Shown here: positions 1 through 8,889 of the stretch, piece by piece
How the letters are laid out: each line of letters starts with the position of its first letter
Numbering within the stretch: position 1 is the stretch's first letter
Origin: Roseiarcus sp963784805
GTDB taxonomy: Bacteria > Pseudomonadota > Alphaproteobacteria > Rhizobiales > Beijerinckiaceae
Direction of reading: 5' to 3'
Assembly (NCBI GenBank): GCA_963784805.1
Contig: CAWASR010000019.1
Coordinates: 310,001 to 374,000, forward strand
DNA: 64,000 bases
Translations under genes and position numbers: made by a program
Notes under the pieces: model-generated
The model's input: only the letters and a program-made list of their open reading frames with translations
Database searches by the model: none
Told to the model about the DNA's origin: nothing

Positions 1-623
1 TGGCGATGGTGATGATGGCCGCGAGCGCGTTCCACGAGGGCCATAGCGACGTCGCGGAAATCGAAACCGCCTATTCGACGCTGACGCCGCTGCTCGGCGC
101 CGGCGCGGGAGGCGCGTTCCTCACGGCGCTGCTGGCGTCCGGGCTGTCGAGCTCGGCGGTCGGCACGATGGCCGGGCAGATGATCATGCAGGGGTTTGTC
201 GGCTTCCGCATCCCGGTCGTAGTCCGCCGTCTGGTCACGATGGTTCCCGCATTCATCGTCGTCTGGCTGGGCGTCAACTCGACCAGCGCGCTGGTCGTCA
301 GCCAGGTCGTCCTGAGCTTCGCCCTGCCGGCGCCGGTCATTGCGCTCATCATGTTCACGCGACGCAAAGACATCATGGGCGCGTTCGTCAACGGCCGGCT
401 GACCAATGTCGTCGCGATCGCGGGAACCGTTCTGATCCTTGCGCTGAACGTCGTCCTGCTGATCCAAACTTTCGGCATCGACGTTCCAGGGCTGTCGCGG
501 CGGCTGAGGCCGGCGCGGGCGATCGCCGGCGCTTGTCTATTCGGTGGGGCCGCAAGGGCTGCCGGCTACCGCTCGCACGCTTCCCGAAATCGGGCCCCTC
601 GCATCTGCGGTCGCCTAAACTGA
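1..623 (+). CDS. mntH: Nramp-family divalent metal (Mn2+/Fe2+) transporter, C-terminal part
   Basis: The 5' end lies outside the window. The visible part starts in a cytoplasmic or loop stretch (AFHEGHSDVAEIETAY) followed by hydrophobic segments typical of the last transmembrane helices of Nramp/MntH proton-coupled metal importers; the last clear helix ends near LLIQTFG (about position 475). Family members usually stop soon after this point. Here the frame continues for about 45 arginine- and alanine-rich residues that look non-coding, so the natural stop may have been lost by an indel near 490-510. The frame overlaps the 3' end of the convergent MutS-like gene by 9 bp. Family assignment is fairly confident; metal specificity is inferred. 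Confidence 0.75.
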   Translation, partial: AMVMMAASAFHEGHSDVAEIETAYSTLTPLLGAGAGGAFLTALLASGLSSSAVGTMAGQMIMQGFVGFRIPVVVRRLVTMVPAFIVVWLGVNSTSALVVSQVVLSFALPAPVIALIMFTRRKDIMGAFVNGRLTNVVAIAGTVLILALNVVLLIQTFGIDVPGLSRRLRPARAIAGACLFGGAARAAGYRSHASRNRAPRICGRLN

Positions 624-2159
624 ATTCATCGCCCCGACGCCGGACGCTTGCTCGCTGACCATCGCCTCCGGGCCGAAAATTTCGTCATACAAATCCTTGC
701 CGTAGCCTGTTTGCAGGGGCTCGGCTTCAATCAGTTTGAAGGTCCGGCTTCCGTCCGCTTGCCGCTCGGCCCGCAGGAAGATCGAGGTCTCCTTACTTTT
801 ATCGTAAACGCCGTGCGCAAAATCATAAAGGTGGGTGACGAAGAAAATCTTGACCCGCCTTTCGAGCAAAGCCGAAGTGATTTGTCTCGCTATCTCCGAT
901 CCTTCCCGTTCGTTTGTCGCGGAGAACGACTCATTGAACAGCACGATGGCGTCAGGGCCGATCTGATCCAGAACGCCGCTGAACCTGCTCAGCTCTTCGT
1001 CCAATTTTCCGCTTTTCATCGTCGCGTCTTCCTCGCGCACATAATGGGTGAAAATCTGCGTGCACATATTCGCGCTGAACGATTCGGCGGCGGCGAACAT
1101 GCCGCATTGCATCATCAATTGGGCCAAGCCGACGCTGCGCAGGAATGTGGTCTTTCCTCCGGTGTTGGCTCCGGTGATGATGACGAAGTCTTTGCCGTCG
1201 GCGTCCACATCGTTGCCAATGACCCGGTGGGCGGCTTTGAAGGTCAGAGTCACGTCGTACAGTCCGCGGAAGGCCAGTCTGCGTTCGCCGACAGCCGCGG
1301 GCGTCGGAAAGGAGATCGGCTGGCCCCTGTTCGCCAGTTGCTCATGCAGATTGAGACAGCCGACGTAGAAAGCCAGCTCGGTGCGGAGCATGGCGAAAAA
1401 ACTGAGAATGTGATCGTCGGATTGGGCGAGCGCGTTGGCGACCAAGTTGAGGCCCCTGTCTCTCAATTCCGCAAGGGCGTTCGCGCCGGCCTCGTCGCGC
1501 GGCGGGAGGCGCCACGTGTAGGCGGGCGGTCTTGGCGTCATCAAGCGATCGATCCAGCTTCCCCGTCGCTCGTTGGCCTTGCGCAGCGTGTAACCTGAGC
1601 CTTTGTTCCCCGGTCCCAGTCTCGCGCTGATCAGCACCCCGTCCCGGAACTTCAAGCGATTTATATGATCTTGCAAGTTGACAAAGTAGTCGTCATTAAG
1701 CTCCTTATCCAGCATCGCGAAGAAAGCCTTGAACCCTTCGGACGAAAACCGCTGGGCATTATAGGTTCCTACTCCTTTTAATTGCTTGAGCAGCGCAACA
1801 AAAATCTGCAGGATGTCCACCGACCTTCCCAAGATCGAGCTTGGAGATTTCGTGTACATCCATGCATGAGTTTTTTTTTCCCTTTCATGCGCCTCGATCG
1901 TCAAAGCATAGAGTTGCCTGATTAATATTGGATTCGCCAGAACGTCACGAAGGACGTCCTGACGGTATTTTATCTCGTCTTCGTCCCGCAGAAGCTGCAA
2001 CACGGCCCTGCTCACCACTTCACGCACACGATTGTCGCCCAGCGCCATGGCGTCGAACAGAACGTTCAACTCCAGATCCTGAATCAGCGCTTCACTGTTT
2101 GGCGGCGGCGGCGCTCCGAGATCGAAATCACGGTCCCGGTACATCAGAAAGGCCTTCAT
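615..2159 (-). CDS. MutS-like ATPase A (MutS domain V family, no mismatch-binding domain)
   Basis: A 514-residue protein. The N-terminal 300 residues are largely helical and lack the MutS domain I Phe-X-Glu mismatch motif. The C-terminal third is a MutS/ABC-type ATPase with Walker A GANTGGKTT (residues 330-338), a conserved REED...GKLDEEL stretch (376-390), a Walker B-like AIVLFNE (404-410) followed by SFSATNEREG, and a THLYDF switch histidine region (442-447). The usual Walker B aspartate is an asparagine (NE instead of DE). It overlaps the upstream paralogue by 4 bp (ATGA), so the two are probably co-translated. This family is annotated 'MutS-related' and its function is not established; canonical mutS is elsewhere in the window, so this is not the mismatch-repair gene. 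Confidence 0.85.
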   Translation of the reverse strand: MKAFLMYRDRDFDLGAPPPPNSEALIQDLELNVLFDAMALGDNRVREVVSRAVLQLLRDEDEIKYRQDVLRDVLANPILIRQLYALTIEAHEREKKTHAWMYTKSPSSILGRSVDILQIFVALLKQLKGVGTYNAQRFSSEGFKAFFAMLDKELNDDYFVNLQDHINRLKFRDGVLISARLGPGNKGSGYTLRKANERRGSWIDRLMTPRPPAYTWRLPPRDEAGANALAELRDRGLNLVANALAQSDDHILSFFAMLRTELAFYVGCLNLHEQLANRGQPISFPTPAAVGERRLAFRGLYDVTLTFKAAHRVIGNDVDADGKDFVIITGANTGGKTTFLRSVGLAQLMMQCGMFAAAESFSANMCTQIFTHYVREEDATMKSGKLDEELSRFSGVLDQIGPDAIVLFNESFSATNEREGSEIARQITSALLERRVKIFFVTHLYDFAHGVYDKSKETSIFLRAERQADGSRTFKLIEAEPLQTGYGKDLYDEIFGPEAMVSEQASGVGAMNSV

Positions 2160-3688
2160 GACTTTAGCCTCTCCAGGATTTGTCGACGGGTGAGGCGATA
2201 CTTTTCGGCGACCGACATCGCGTATGCGAGCCCGTCGGCCGGCTTGCGCACGATCTTGTAGGTCCGAACCGCAGGATTTTGCGGAACGATCGTGCTTGCG
2301 ACGCTGACGATGCGATCGCTCAGCAAGGTCAGTTCATCGATAAAGGTCACGCAAACGCATAGCGCGCCGATTTGCACGATTCGATCGATGATTTTTGTCC
2401 CCAGAAAAATCGCGTCTTTTAGAGTTCCGGAGCCGAATATCTCGTTCATAATTATTAGGCTTTTAGACGTCGCTTGGTTCAGCGTATCGTGAATTCTAAT
2501 CAGATCGTCCTGCAGCTTTCCGCGCTGATTGCTGATATCTTCCTCTCGCTCAAAATGGGTCAATATCCGATCGAACAAAAACAATTGAGCGCTGCTGCCC
2601 GGAACCAGGCACCCGAGGCTAGCCAGATAATGCAACTGGCCAAACATACGGGCGAAGGTGGTCTTTCCGCCGTTGTTTGGGCCGGACACTATGAATATGC
2701 GCTCTCCGTCTTTCAGGTAAAAATCATTGCAAACGACAGTCATCTGTTTGCCTAAAAGGATATACGCCAAAGCCAAATCGAATGCATCGCGAACGGAAAG
2801 CTCTTTGCGTTGCGCGGAGAGTCTCGGATAGCAGAAGCTCAGGCCGCTGCGTCGAAGAGGTCCAAGGTAATCTAAATACGCGACATAAAACTGTATTTCC
2901 TGATCGAAGCGACCGATCGTCTCATCGAGGTAGGTTGAATTCCGCTCGCAGTATGCATTCATGCTTGCGAATATTTCCGAATATAATTTGGCGACGCGAT
3001 CCATCACCGCCGCCTCGACAGTGTTCATTTGCGCGAATTCGGTGAATTTCGCCCCGTAACTATTCACGGCTCCCTGCTGAAATTTTTGGAACGTCTCCTC
3101 GACCTCAGCGGCGTAATCGGCCTCGGAGTCATATTTGCGAACCGTGATGCTGCCGCCTTTTACCTGGAGGGTGTATTTCACGGTCGACAAGTCCGCTTTG
3201 AGATTTTTGGTTTCCGCGACAAGCGACGTGAATTGATCCGACTCTGCGTAGCCGGTCAGATAGTCCCGGAAGGACGCGAGTCCGCGCGAGCGCGGGCTCG
3301 CGGCGCGCAAATCGGCCGCCAGGGACGTGACGGCGCCGCAATAGGCTACGACGGCGTCGAGAAACAACGCCTCCTTTTGATGTTTGTAGTAAAGCTTTGA
3401 GGCCTGTTTAAGGATCTCGCGCATCGAGCGCATTGCGTTGGCGAAAGACTTTATGTTGCCCAGTAGATCTTGATGATCGAGATCGCGCAGGACGTCATGG
3501 CGATAGAGGACCGACTCGACATCCGGCAACGACCGATAGAAAAACGGAGTCAGATTGTATTCCTCTTTGCCGGCGGTGATGGCCGCGACGATCTGGTCGA
3601 GATTCAAGTCCACAAAGAACGGCGGAGCGACCGGTTCGATTGTCGGCCAGTCCTTCCGGTTCCTAAATAGGATGCTGTGGAACGTCAT
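2156..3688 (-). CDS. MutS-like ATPase B (diverged partner of ATPase A)
   Basis: A 510-residue protein with the same overall plan as its neighbour but strongly diverged. It has an N-terminal helical region of about 300 residues, then Walker A GPNNGGKTT (336-344), a REED...GKLQDDL stretch (381-396) and a Walker B-like LIIMNE (411-416), then IFGSGTLKDA. As in ATPase A, the Walker B aspartate is replaced by asparagine. It is the first gene of a two-gene unit, and its stop overlaps the start of ATPase A. The shared layout suggests an ancient duplication and possibly a heterodimer, as in MutS-type clamps; that is inference. No nuclease, HTH or membrane domain is visible. Confidence 0.83.
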   Translation of the reverse strand: MTFHSILFRNRKDWPTIEPVAPPFFVDLNLDQIVAAITAGKEEYNLTPFFYRSLPDVESVLYRHDVLRDLDHQDLLGNIKSFANAMRSMREILKQASKLYYKHQKEALFLDAVVAYCGAVTSLAADLRAASPRSRGLASFRDYLTGYAESDQFTSLVAETKNLKADLSTVKYTLQVKGGSITVRKYDSEADYAAEVEETFQKFQQGAVNSYGAKFTEFAQMNTVEAAVMDRVAKLYSEIFASMNAYCERNSTYLDETIGRFDQEIQFYVAYLDYLGPLRRSGLSFCYPRLSAQRKELSVRDAFDLALAYILLGKQMTVVCNDFYLKDGERIFIVSGPNNGGKTTFARMFGQLHYLASLGCLVPGSSAQLFLFDRILTHFEREEDISNQRGKLQDDLIRIHDTLNQATSKSLIIMNEIFGSGTLKDAIFLGTKIIDRIVQIGALCVCVTFIDELTLLSDRIVSVASTIVPQNPAVRTYKIVRKPADGLAYAMSVAEKYRLTRRQILERLKS

Positions 3689-4381
3689 CGGAAAATCTTC
3701 GGTCGTTCAGCAAGGTTGCGGGGATGAATGGAGCGAACGAAACTGAACCGCGATTTCCGCAGCTGGCAAAATGGCGGCGAACGAAGGCCGGGGGTGAAAA
3801 TGTCGGCCGCGCGCTCGATCAAATGGTCTGAGACCCGCGTGATGGCGAATTCGAGGGTCGGCGACATCAGTGGCGCGGAGGAAAACGACGTCGCAAACGC
3901 TCGCGCGAGCGAAAGAACTTCCCCGCGCGCGCCGACGCAGGCCTCGTGAGGATCGGACGCGCCCAGGCGCGCCTTAAGCCGCAGGAAGACCATGGAAGAC
4001 CCCTCTCTTCGTCCGCGGACGCGAAAAGGAGTCATCAGCCCAAAGGGCGGTTAAAGGCGAACTCCATCACCTCAACGTTGTCAAAATGCGTTCGGGCAGG
4101 CCCATTGTCAATAGCCGGGTCGGAAGGCCAGATCGGCTCAAAACCCATAGTTCTCGCCGGTGTGGCTACGGCGCTCGACCGAGCATTGGCGATCGATTCT
4201 TCGGCGTTGCCGATCGTCCCGGTCAATGCTCGGATCGCGTCGATTGTCTCGGAAATGACGGGCGACGAGCGGCGTCGTCGTTGAAGTGACGAAGAGCGGG
4301 CGCGGATATTGGCGGCGATAGAGGAGCCTGGGGCCGTGCTCGCCGAGGCGGCGCGACGCGCGGATGTTTGCACCACCCTTG
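3689..4381. other. Intergenic region of about 0.7 kb without a recognisable gene
   Basis: Short open frames exist on both strands (for example 3685-4035 and 4035-4376 on the minus strand), but their translations are rich in Arg, Ser and Ala, overlap each other and match no family I recognise. The stretch should hold the promoter of the MutS-like pair on the minus strand and the 3' end of the ATPase operon. I see no tRNA, repeat or clear terminator. Confidence 0.4.
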
Positions 4382-5278
4382 TCAGCTACGCATGTCGCCC
4401 GTGATAGCTTCATAGCCTGAAATGATGTCAAGAAGTTCCGAAGTGATCACGTCCTGCCGCCTCAGTCGATGAGCCACATGCAGATCGTCGATTTTTTCGG
4501 CAATGCTTCGATCAGCCGCCTGCATGGCGGCGAGACGCTCGGCGTGCTCGGCTGTCCGGGACTGGATGACCGCAGTGAAGACGCGGGCAAAGAGAAGCTG
4601 GCGGATCAGTCGACTGAATAGCGCCTCCGGTGGTCCGATGGGAACCGGCAGGCGGCGCGACGACCAGGCGCGCGCACGCAATGCGGCGAGCCAGGCAGGA
4701 TCGATCGGCAGGAGGCGTACCCGAACGGGCGTCGGGCCGCCCCGCTCGCCCGGACGATGGTGAAACATTACGAGCCGGACCACACCTTCACTCTCTCGCC
4801 AGTGGTCGAGGCGGGTCAGCACAGTGCTGACCGTGTGCGCGAGCGTTTCCACCGTCGCAGGCGCCTCTTCGTGGGCGGCCGGCGGTTCTGCCTCGGCGCG
4901 CCAGCTGGCGTCGGCGCGGGCCCCGATCGTGAGGACGAGCCGCTTGCCAGCGTCATCGTCGGTCGCTGCGAGACTTTCCAGGGCGAAGGCCACGAGCCGA
5001 TCGTTGAAGGCGCCGCAGAGGCCGATCTCTGAGCCGACCAGCACCACGGCTGTGCGCCCGTCCGTCGGAAGATGCGCCTCGGCGCTGGCGCCATCGAAGG
5101 CGCGCAGCGTGACCTGAAGGCCCAGTTCCACCGTATCCAGATACCGTGACATCGCCTCTTCGGCCAGCTGATGACGGCGGATGGCGACCGCCGAGATCGT
5201 CTTCATGGTGCGGACGACCGATTGCAAATCCTCAGCGACCTCAATGTGGCGCGAAAGATCCTCGAGGGTCGCCATCAT
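4382..5278 (-). CDS. atpG: N-type ATPase F1 gamma subunit
   Basis: 298 residues; last gene of the N-ATPase operon. The gamma subunit is the central rotor shaft linking the c-ring to the catalytic alpha3beta3 head. The N-terminal helix has the typical AEDLQSVVRTMKTISAVAIRR pattern near residues 16-36, and the C-terminal helix ends with SELLDIISGYEAITGD, as in gamma subunits. The start overlaps the atpA stop by 4 bp (ATGA), which shows translational coupling. Sequence and length fit the divergent gamma of laterally spread N-ATPases rather than the housekeeping enzyme. Confidence 0.9.
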   Translation of the reverse strand: MMATLEDLSRHIEVAEDLQSVVRTMKTISAVAIRRHQLAEEAMSRYLDTVELGLQVTLRAFDGASAEAHLPTDGRTAVVLVGSEIGLCGAFNDRLVAFALESLAATDDDAGKRLVLTIGARADASWRAEAEPPAAHEEAPATVETLAHTVSTVLTRLDHWRESEGVVRLVMFHHRPGERGGPTPVRVRLLPIDPAWLAALRARAWSSRRLPVPIGPPEALFSRLIRQLLFARVFTAVIQSRTAEHAERLAAMQAADRSIAEKIDDLHVAHRLRRQDVITSELLDIISGYEAITGDMRS

Positions 5279-6777
5279 TCCGCCTCGCGGAGCGCTGCGC
5301 GGGCAGCGCGCAACATCGCCTCGCGCCGCTCACCCTCGAGAGACGCACCTTGTTCGATGTCTCGTGCTTCCGGCGTTGAGTCCACCGCCTCGACAACCGC
5401 AGCGGCCGCGCTGGCCATCCTCTCAAGGGGGATGGCGTCGAACAGGCCCTCCGCCACCGCGAGCAAGAGCGCAATCTGACGTGCGACAGAGATCGGCGTC
5501 GCCTCATTCTGCTTGAGCGCCTCGCGAACGCGTCGGCCTCGTTCCAGCTGGGCGCGCGTATCTTCGTCAAGTTTGGCGCCGAAGCGGGCGAAGGCTTCGA
5601 GTTCCTCAAACTGGGCATAGGCGAGCTTCAACGGCCCCGCCACCGCGCGGAAGGCTGGAAGCTGCGCCTTGCCTCCGACGCGGGAAACCGAACGACCGAC
5701 ATCGACCGCTGGCAGCTGCCGAAGCCGGAAAAGGGTCGGTGAGAGATAGATCTGCCCGTCGGTGATGGAAATGAGGTTGGTTGGGATATAGGCCGACAGG
5801 TTCTGCGCCTGTGTCTCGACGATAGGCAGGGCAGTCAGCGAACCGCCGCGCTCACTTTCGCGCAACTGCGTCGCCCGCTCCAGCAGGCGGGCGTGGATAT
5901 AGAATATGTCGCCTGGGTAAGCCTCGCGCCCCGGAGGGCGGCGCAGGAGGAGCGATAGCTCCCGATAGGCCCTGGCGTGACGGGTGAGATCGTCATAGAC
6001 GATCAACGCGTCGCGGCCGGCGCGCATGAAGCGCTCGGCGATTGTCGTCGCCGCGTAGGGGGCGATGTACTGCAGACCCGGCGGCTCCTCGGCGCCCGCC
6101 ACCACCACGACGCAATTTTCCATGACGCCGCTTGCGCGCAGGCGGGCAATCACGCGCGCCACCGCGTCGCCGCGCTGCCCGATGGCGCAATAGACTGAGA
6201 TCACGCCAGTCCCCGCCTGGTTCAGGATCGTATCGAGGGCCACCGCGGTCTTCCCCGTCTGCCGGTCGCCGACGATCAGTTCACGCTGGCCCCGTCCGAT
6301 AGGGACCAGCGCATCCACGGCCTTGATTCCGGTCTGTAGTGGACGCGCAACCGGTGCGCGCTCCATGATGGCGGGGGCTGGCTGATCCACAGGTTCCGAT
6401 CGGTCGGCGGCCACGGGACCAGAGTTGTCGAGTGGCAGACCGAGCGGATTAATCACTCGGCCAAGCAGCGCTTCTCCTGTCGGCACCGACGCCACGCGCC
6501 GCGTCCGCCGCGCGTGGTCACCCGGGCGCAGCCCTGTCGGGTCATGAAGCAGGACTATCCCGGCTCGCCCCGGCTCCAGGTCGAGCGCCAAGCCCGTCGC
6601 TCCACCCTCGAAGGCAATAACCTCGTCCGATGTCGCTTCGGTGAAGCCCTCCACCCCCACCACCCCGCGCAGCACGCGGCTCACCGTACCCCTTTCCTCG
6701 GAGGACAGGCGCGGCGCACGAGTGACCTCTTTCTCGATCTCGTCGAAGAGCGTCTCAGCAAGCTCCTTCAGCATCAC
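5275..6777 (-). CDS. atpA: N-type ATPase F1 alpha subunit
   Basis: 500 residues. This is the non-catalytic nucleotide-binding subunit of the F1 head. The P-loop GDRQTGKT is visible around residue 168, and the signature region (ALIVYDDLTRHARAYRELSLLLRRPPGREAYPGD, read here as two short blocks) follows the family pattern, with the PGDIFY motif preceding the catalytic-interface segment. It overlaps atpF and atpG by 4 bp each. The start MMLKELAETLFDEI gives a normal short N-terminal region. Identity as alpha is secure; placement in the N-type branch rests on operon order and the AtpQ/AtpR partners. Confidence 0.93.
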   Translation of the reverse strand: MMLKELAETLFDEIEKEVTRAPRLSSEERGTVSRVLRGVVGVEGFTEATSDEVIAFEGGATGLALDLEPGRAGIVLLHDPTGLRPGDHARRTRRVASVPTGEALLGRVINPLGLPLDNSGPVAADRSEPVDQPAPAIMERAPVARPLQTGIKAVDALVPIGRGQRELIVGDRQTGKTAVALDTILNQAGTGVISVYCAIGQRGDAVARVIARLRASGVMENCVVVVAGAEEPPGLQYIAPYAATTIAERFMRAGRDALIVYDDLTRHARAYRELSLLLRRPPGREAYPGDIFYIHARLLERATQLRESERGGSLTALPIVETQAQNLSAYIPTNLISITDGQIYLSPTLFRLRQLPAVDVGRSVSRVGGKAQLPAFRAVAGPLKLAYAQFEELEAFARFGAKLDEDTRAQLERGRRVREALKQNEATPISVARQIALLLAVAEGLFDAIPLERMASAAAAVVEAVDSTPEARDIEQGASLEGERREAMLRAARAALREAE

Positions 6778-7550
6778 GCATTGCCCACCGGGTCGGCGCG
6801 GACATCGAGCAGGCGAGCCACGTCGGCCTCAAGAGCATCGAGATGTTCGCCGAGCGTCCAGCCGACGTGGCGGGAGCCGACCGCGAGCACAACTCCGCAT
6901 TCCAGGTCCGGCTCCTCGCGAAAATCGATGCTCGCCTCACGTTCCAATACGCCTCCGACTGCTTCGGCGACCAACGCCCGCGCTGCGGGTGAGAGCGGGA
7001 AGGAGGACCGGATCGACAGCGCCTCTCCGCGCCCGGCAGCGGACCTCAGATGTTTCTTCTCATCGCGGTCGAGGGCGGCGATGCGGCGGGCGAACACGTG
7101 GGCAATCCGATCCACCAAGTCTTCATCGGCCATCTCCGCCAGCGCCCGGCGGGCGAGCGTAAGGAATGCCTCGCCAGCGCGGCGGCGCAGCCTGTCGAGA
7201 AAGGCGGCCTTCTCGTCCTCCAGTTGCGCCTGCCAAACAGCCCGGCGCTCGGCAACTTTGCCACGGACTTTCTCGGTCATTTCGGCGCGCAGGGCCTCGG
7301 CTTCCTCCTCCGCAGCCGCGAGGCGGGCGTGTCGCTCATTCTCCAACACCTTGAGCGCATGACGGTGCGCCTCAGCTTCGGCTTCAGCGGTCTCTCTCGC
7401 GGATTCGGCCTCGCGGAGGCTGCGGTTTACCTCCTCCGCCCGCTCCTTCAGCGCGCGCGTCAGAGGGCGGTACAGCACCCGTTGGAGCAGCCAGACCAGA
7501 ACCAGAAAGTTCACGATCTGGGCGGCGACTGTCACCCAGTCGATCTGCAC
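6774..7550 (-). CDS. atpF: N-type ATPase Fo subunit b (long, delta-like C terminus)
   Basis: 258 residues, longer than ordinary b subunits (about 160). Residues 1-30 form the single membrane helix (VAAQIVNFLVLVWLL), followed by a long charged coiled coil rich in Ala, Glu and Arg (residues 35-140). The C-terminal section (ECGVVLAVGSRHVGWTL, about 213-229) resembles the delta-like end of the 'alternate F1Fo ATPase subunit B' family. No separate delta gene exists in the operon, so this subunit probably does both peripheral-stalk jobs; that is inference from family knowledge. There is a 4-bp overlap with atpA. Confidence 0.88.
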   Translation of the reverse strand: MQIDWVTVAAQIVNFLVLVWLLQRVLYRPLTRALKERAEEVNRSLREAESARETAEAEAEAHRHALKVLENERHARLAAAEEEAEALRAEMTEKVRGKVAERRAVWQAQLEDEKAAFLDRLRRRAGEAFLTLARRALAEMADEDLVDRIAHVFARRIAALDRDEKKHLRSAAGRGEALSIRSSFPLSPAARALVAEAVGGVLEREASIDFREEPDLECGVVLAVGSRHVGWTLGEHLDALEADVARLLDVRADPVGNA

Positions 7551-7553
7551 CGG

Positions 7554-7844
7554 TCAGCTCCCCGTGGTCCGCGACGCGGCCTCGATCGCCCAGTCCCAGA
7601 ACGGGTTGGCAAAGAGCAGGATCATGGCGACGACGAAGCAGTAGATCGCGGTCGACTCGATCATTGCCAGGCTGACAAACAGCGTCCGCGTAATGGTGTT
7701 CGCCTCATCTGGCTGCTGGGCGATGGCCTGCAGCGCTTGTGCGGCCGTGCGAGCCTCGCCCAGTGCCGGGCCGATTGAACCGAGCGCGATCGTCAGGCCG
7801 GCGGTCACGATCGAAACTGCGGCGATAACGGTTAGAGCGTCCAT
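7554..7844 (-). CDS. atpE: N-type ATPase Fo subunit c with two ion-site glutamates
   Basis: 96 residues, two transmembrane helices joined by the polar loop AQQPDEANTITR (about 42-53). The second helix carries the ion-site cluster IESTAIY, with E63, S64, T65 and Y68 matching the Na+-type ligand pattern known from Ilyobacter c subunits. In helix 1 the position occupied by the Ilyobacter ligand Gln32 is a glutamate here (E30, in GPALGE), giving two carboxylates per site. This double-Glu arrangement is known for N-type rotor rings. The ion (Na+ or H+) cannot be settled from sequence. It lies directly after atpB, with 0 bp between stop and start. Confidence 0.93.
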   Translation of the reverse strand: MDALTVIAAVSIVTAGLTIALGSIGPALGEARTAAQALQAIAQQPDEANTITRTLFVSLAMIESTAIYCFVVAMILLFANPFWDWAIEAASRTTGS

Positions 7845-8597
7845 TCAGGTATTCCTTTCCTTGGAGGCGTCGTGAGCGCCGGCGCCCTTATCCGGGGTCC
7901 GGCTCTCAGCGGCGCCGGCTTCCTGCCCGCTCGCGGAGACGATGTAGACCATGGCGAGAACGGCAAAGATGTAGGCTTGGATCACGCCCGTCAGAAGACC
8001 GAGCAGCTGAAGCAAAATCGGAAAGAAGAACGGCGCTACCGAGAGCAGAATCGCGGCCACCACCATGCCGCTCATCACGTTGCCATAGAGACGGACAGCG
8101 AGGGCGATGGTGCGCGAGATTTCACCGATCACGTTGAACGGCGCCATCAGCGGCGTTGGCCGAATGTAGCGGCGCAGATAGTTGAACAGCCCGTTTTCGG
8201 CAATCCCATACACAGGAACTGCGACCAGGACGCAGAGAGCGAGCGCAACGGCGGTGGAGAGCGAGCCCGTCGGCGACATGAAGCCGGGAACAACGCCCAG
8301 AACGTTCGATAAGAGCGTGAACAGGAAAAGCGTGCCTACGAAGGGCAGATAACGCGCCGGATCACCGCCACCGATAGCGCGGATCTGGTTGCGGATCATT
8401 TCAATCAACAGTTCCACCGCCAGCCTCCAGCGCGAGGTCGGCGTGGCGGGGCCAATCCCGAGCGTCGCGATGCGTCCAGCGATGACCAGGATCGCCATCA
8501 CGATCCATGTGTTGACGATCGTCGCCGAGACAGACAGATCGCCGAGCGGGCCGCCAGGCAGCACGAACAGGATCCTGCTGTCCGGGGTTATCTCCAT
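7845..8597 (-). CDS. atpB: N-type ATPase Fo subunit a
   Basis: 250 residues from MEITPDSRILFV; I chose this ATG because upstream in-frame residues are arginine/glycine-rich and overlap atpR. Five or more hydrophobic helices are visible. The essential arginine region reads ISRTIALAVRLYGNVMSGM, with the stator arginine before LYGN. The C terminus is hydrophilic (EAGAAESRTPDKG). Subunit a forms the ion half-channels facing the c-ring. It lies 4 bp after atpR and directly before atpE. Confidence 0.92.
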   Translation of the reverse strand: MEITPDSRILFVLPGGPLGDLSVSATIVNTWIVMAILVIAGRIATLGIGPATPTSRWRLAVELLIEMIRNQIRAIGGGDPARYLPFVGTLFLFTLLSNVLGVVPGFMSPTGSLSTAVALALCVLVAVPVYGIAENGLFNYLRRYIRPTPLMAPFNVIGEISRTIALAVRLYGNVMSGMVVAAILLSVAPFFFPILLQLLGLLTGVIQAYIFAVLAMVYIVSASGQEAGAAESRTPDKGAGAHDASKERNT

Positions 8598-8601
8598 GTT
8601 C

Positions 8602-8889
8602 TCACCTCGCTCTGCTCCGAATGCGCCGCAGCCCCAGTGTTCTAGCCAGCGCAAAGCCGCAAAGCGCAGCGATCAGGGCCAGACCCGGCTGCATCGTCAC
8701 CCACGCAACGGCTGCAAAGCCCGCCAGCACGACAGCCAATCGCAGTGCAGCCCCAGCGAGCAGAGCGCCTGTGTCGGCCGTTGCGCCGAGCCGCGCCGAA
8801 GCGCGCCGGAGCCACAGCAAATGCAGCGCGCCAAGCGCCAGCCCGGCGAGAAGCCCCAACAAGAGATCGCCGGTCGTTCCTGCGGTCAC
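8602..8889 (-). CDS. atpR: N-ATPase accessory membrane protein AtpR
   Basis: 95 residues starting at a GTG that overlaps the atpQ stop by 4 bp (GTGA); this start is deduced from the coupling pattern of the whole operon. Three hydrophobic segments are visible (LLLGLLAGLALGALHLLWL, ALRLAVVLAGFAAVAWV, LALIAALCGFALARTLGL) and a basic patch RRASARLG follows the first. AtpR is a hallmark of N-ATPase operons; it is thought to help c-ring assembly or selectivity, but its mechanism is not established. A longer in-frame reading to 9282 exists but is arginine-rich and lies over atpQ. Confidence 0.8.
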   Translation of the reverse strand: MTAGTTGDLLLGLLAGLALGALHLLWLRRASARLGATADTGALLAGAALRLAVVLAGFAAVAWVTMQPGLALIAALCGFALARTLGLRRIRSRAR

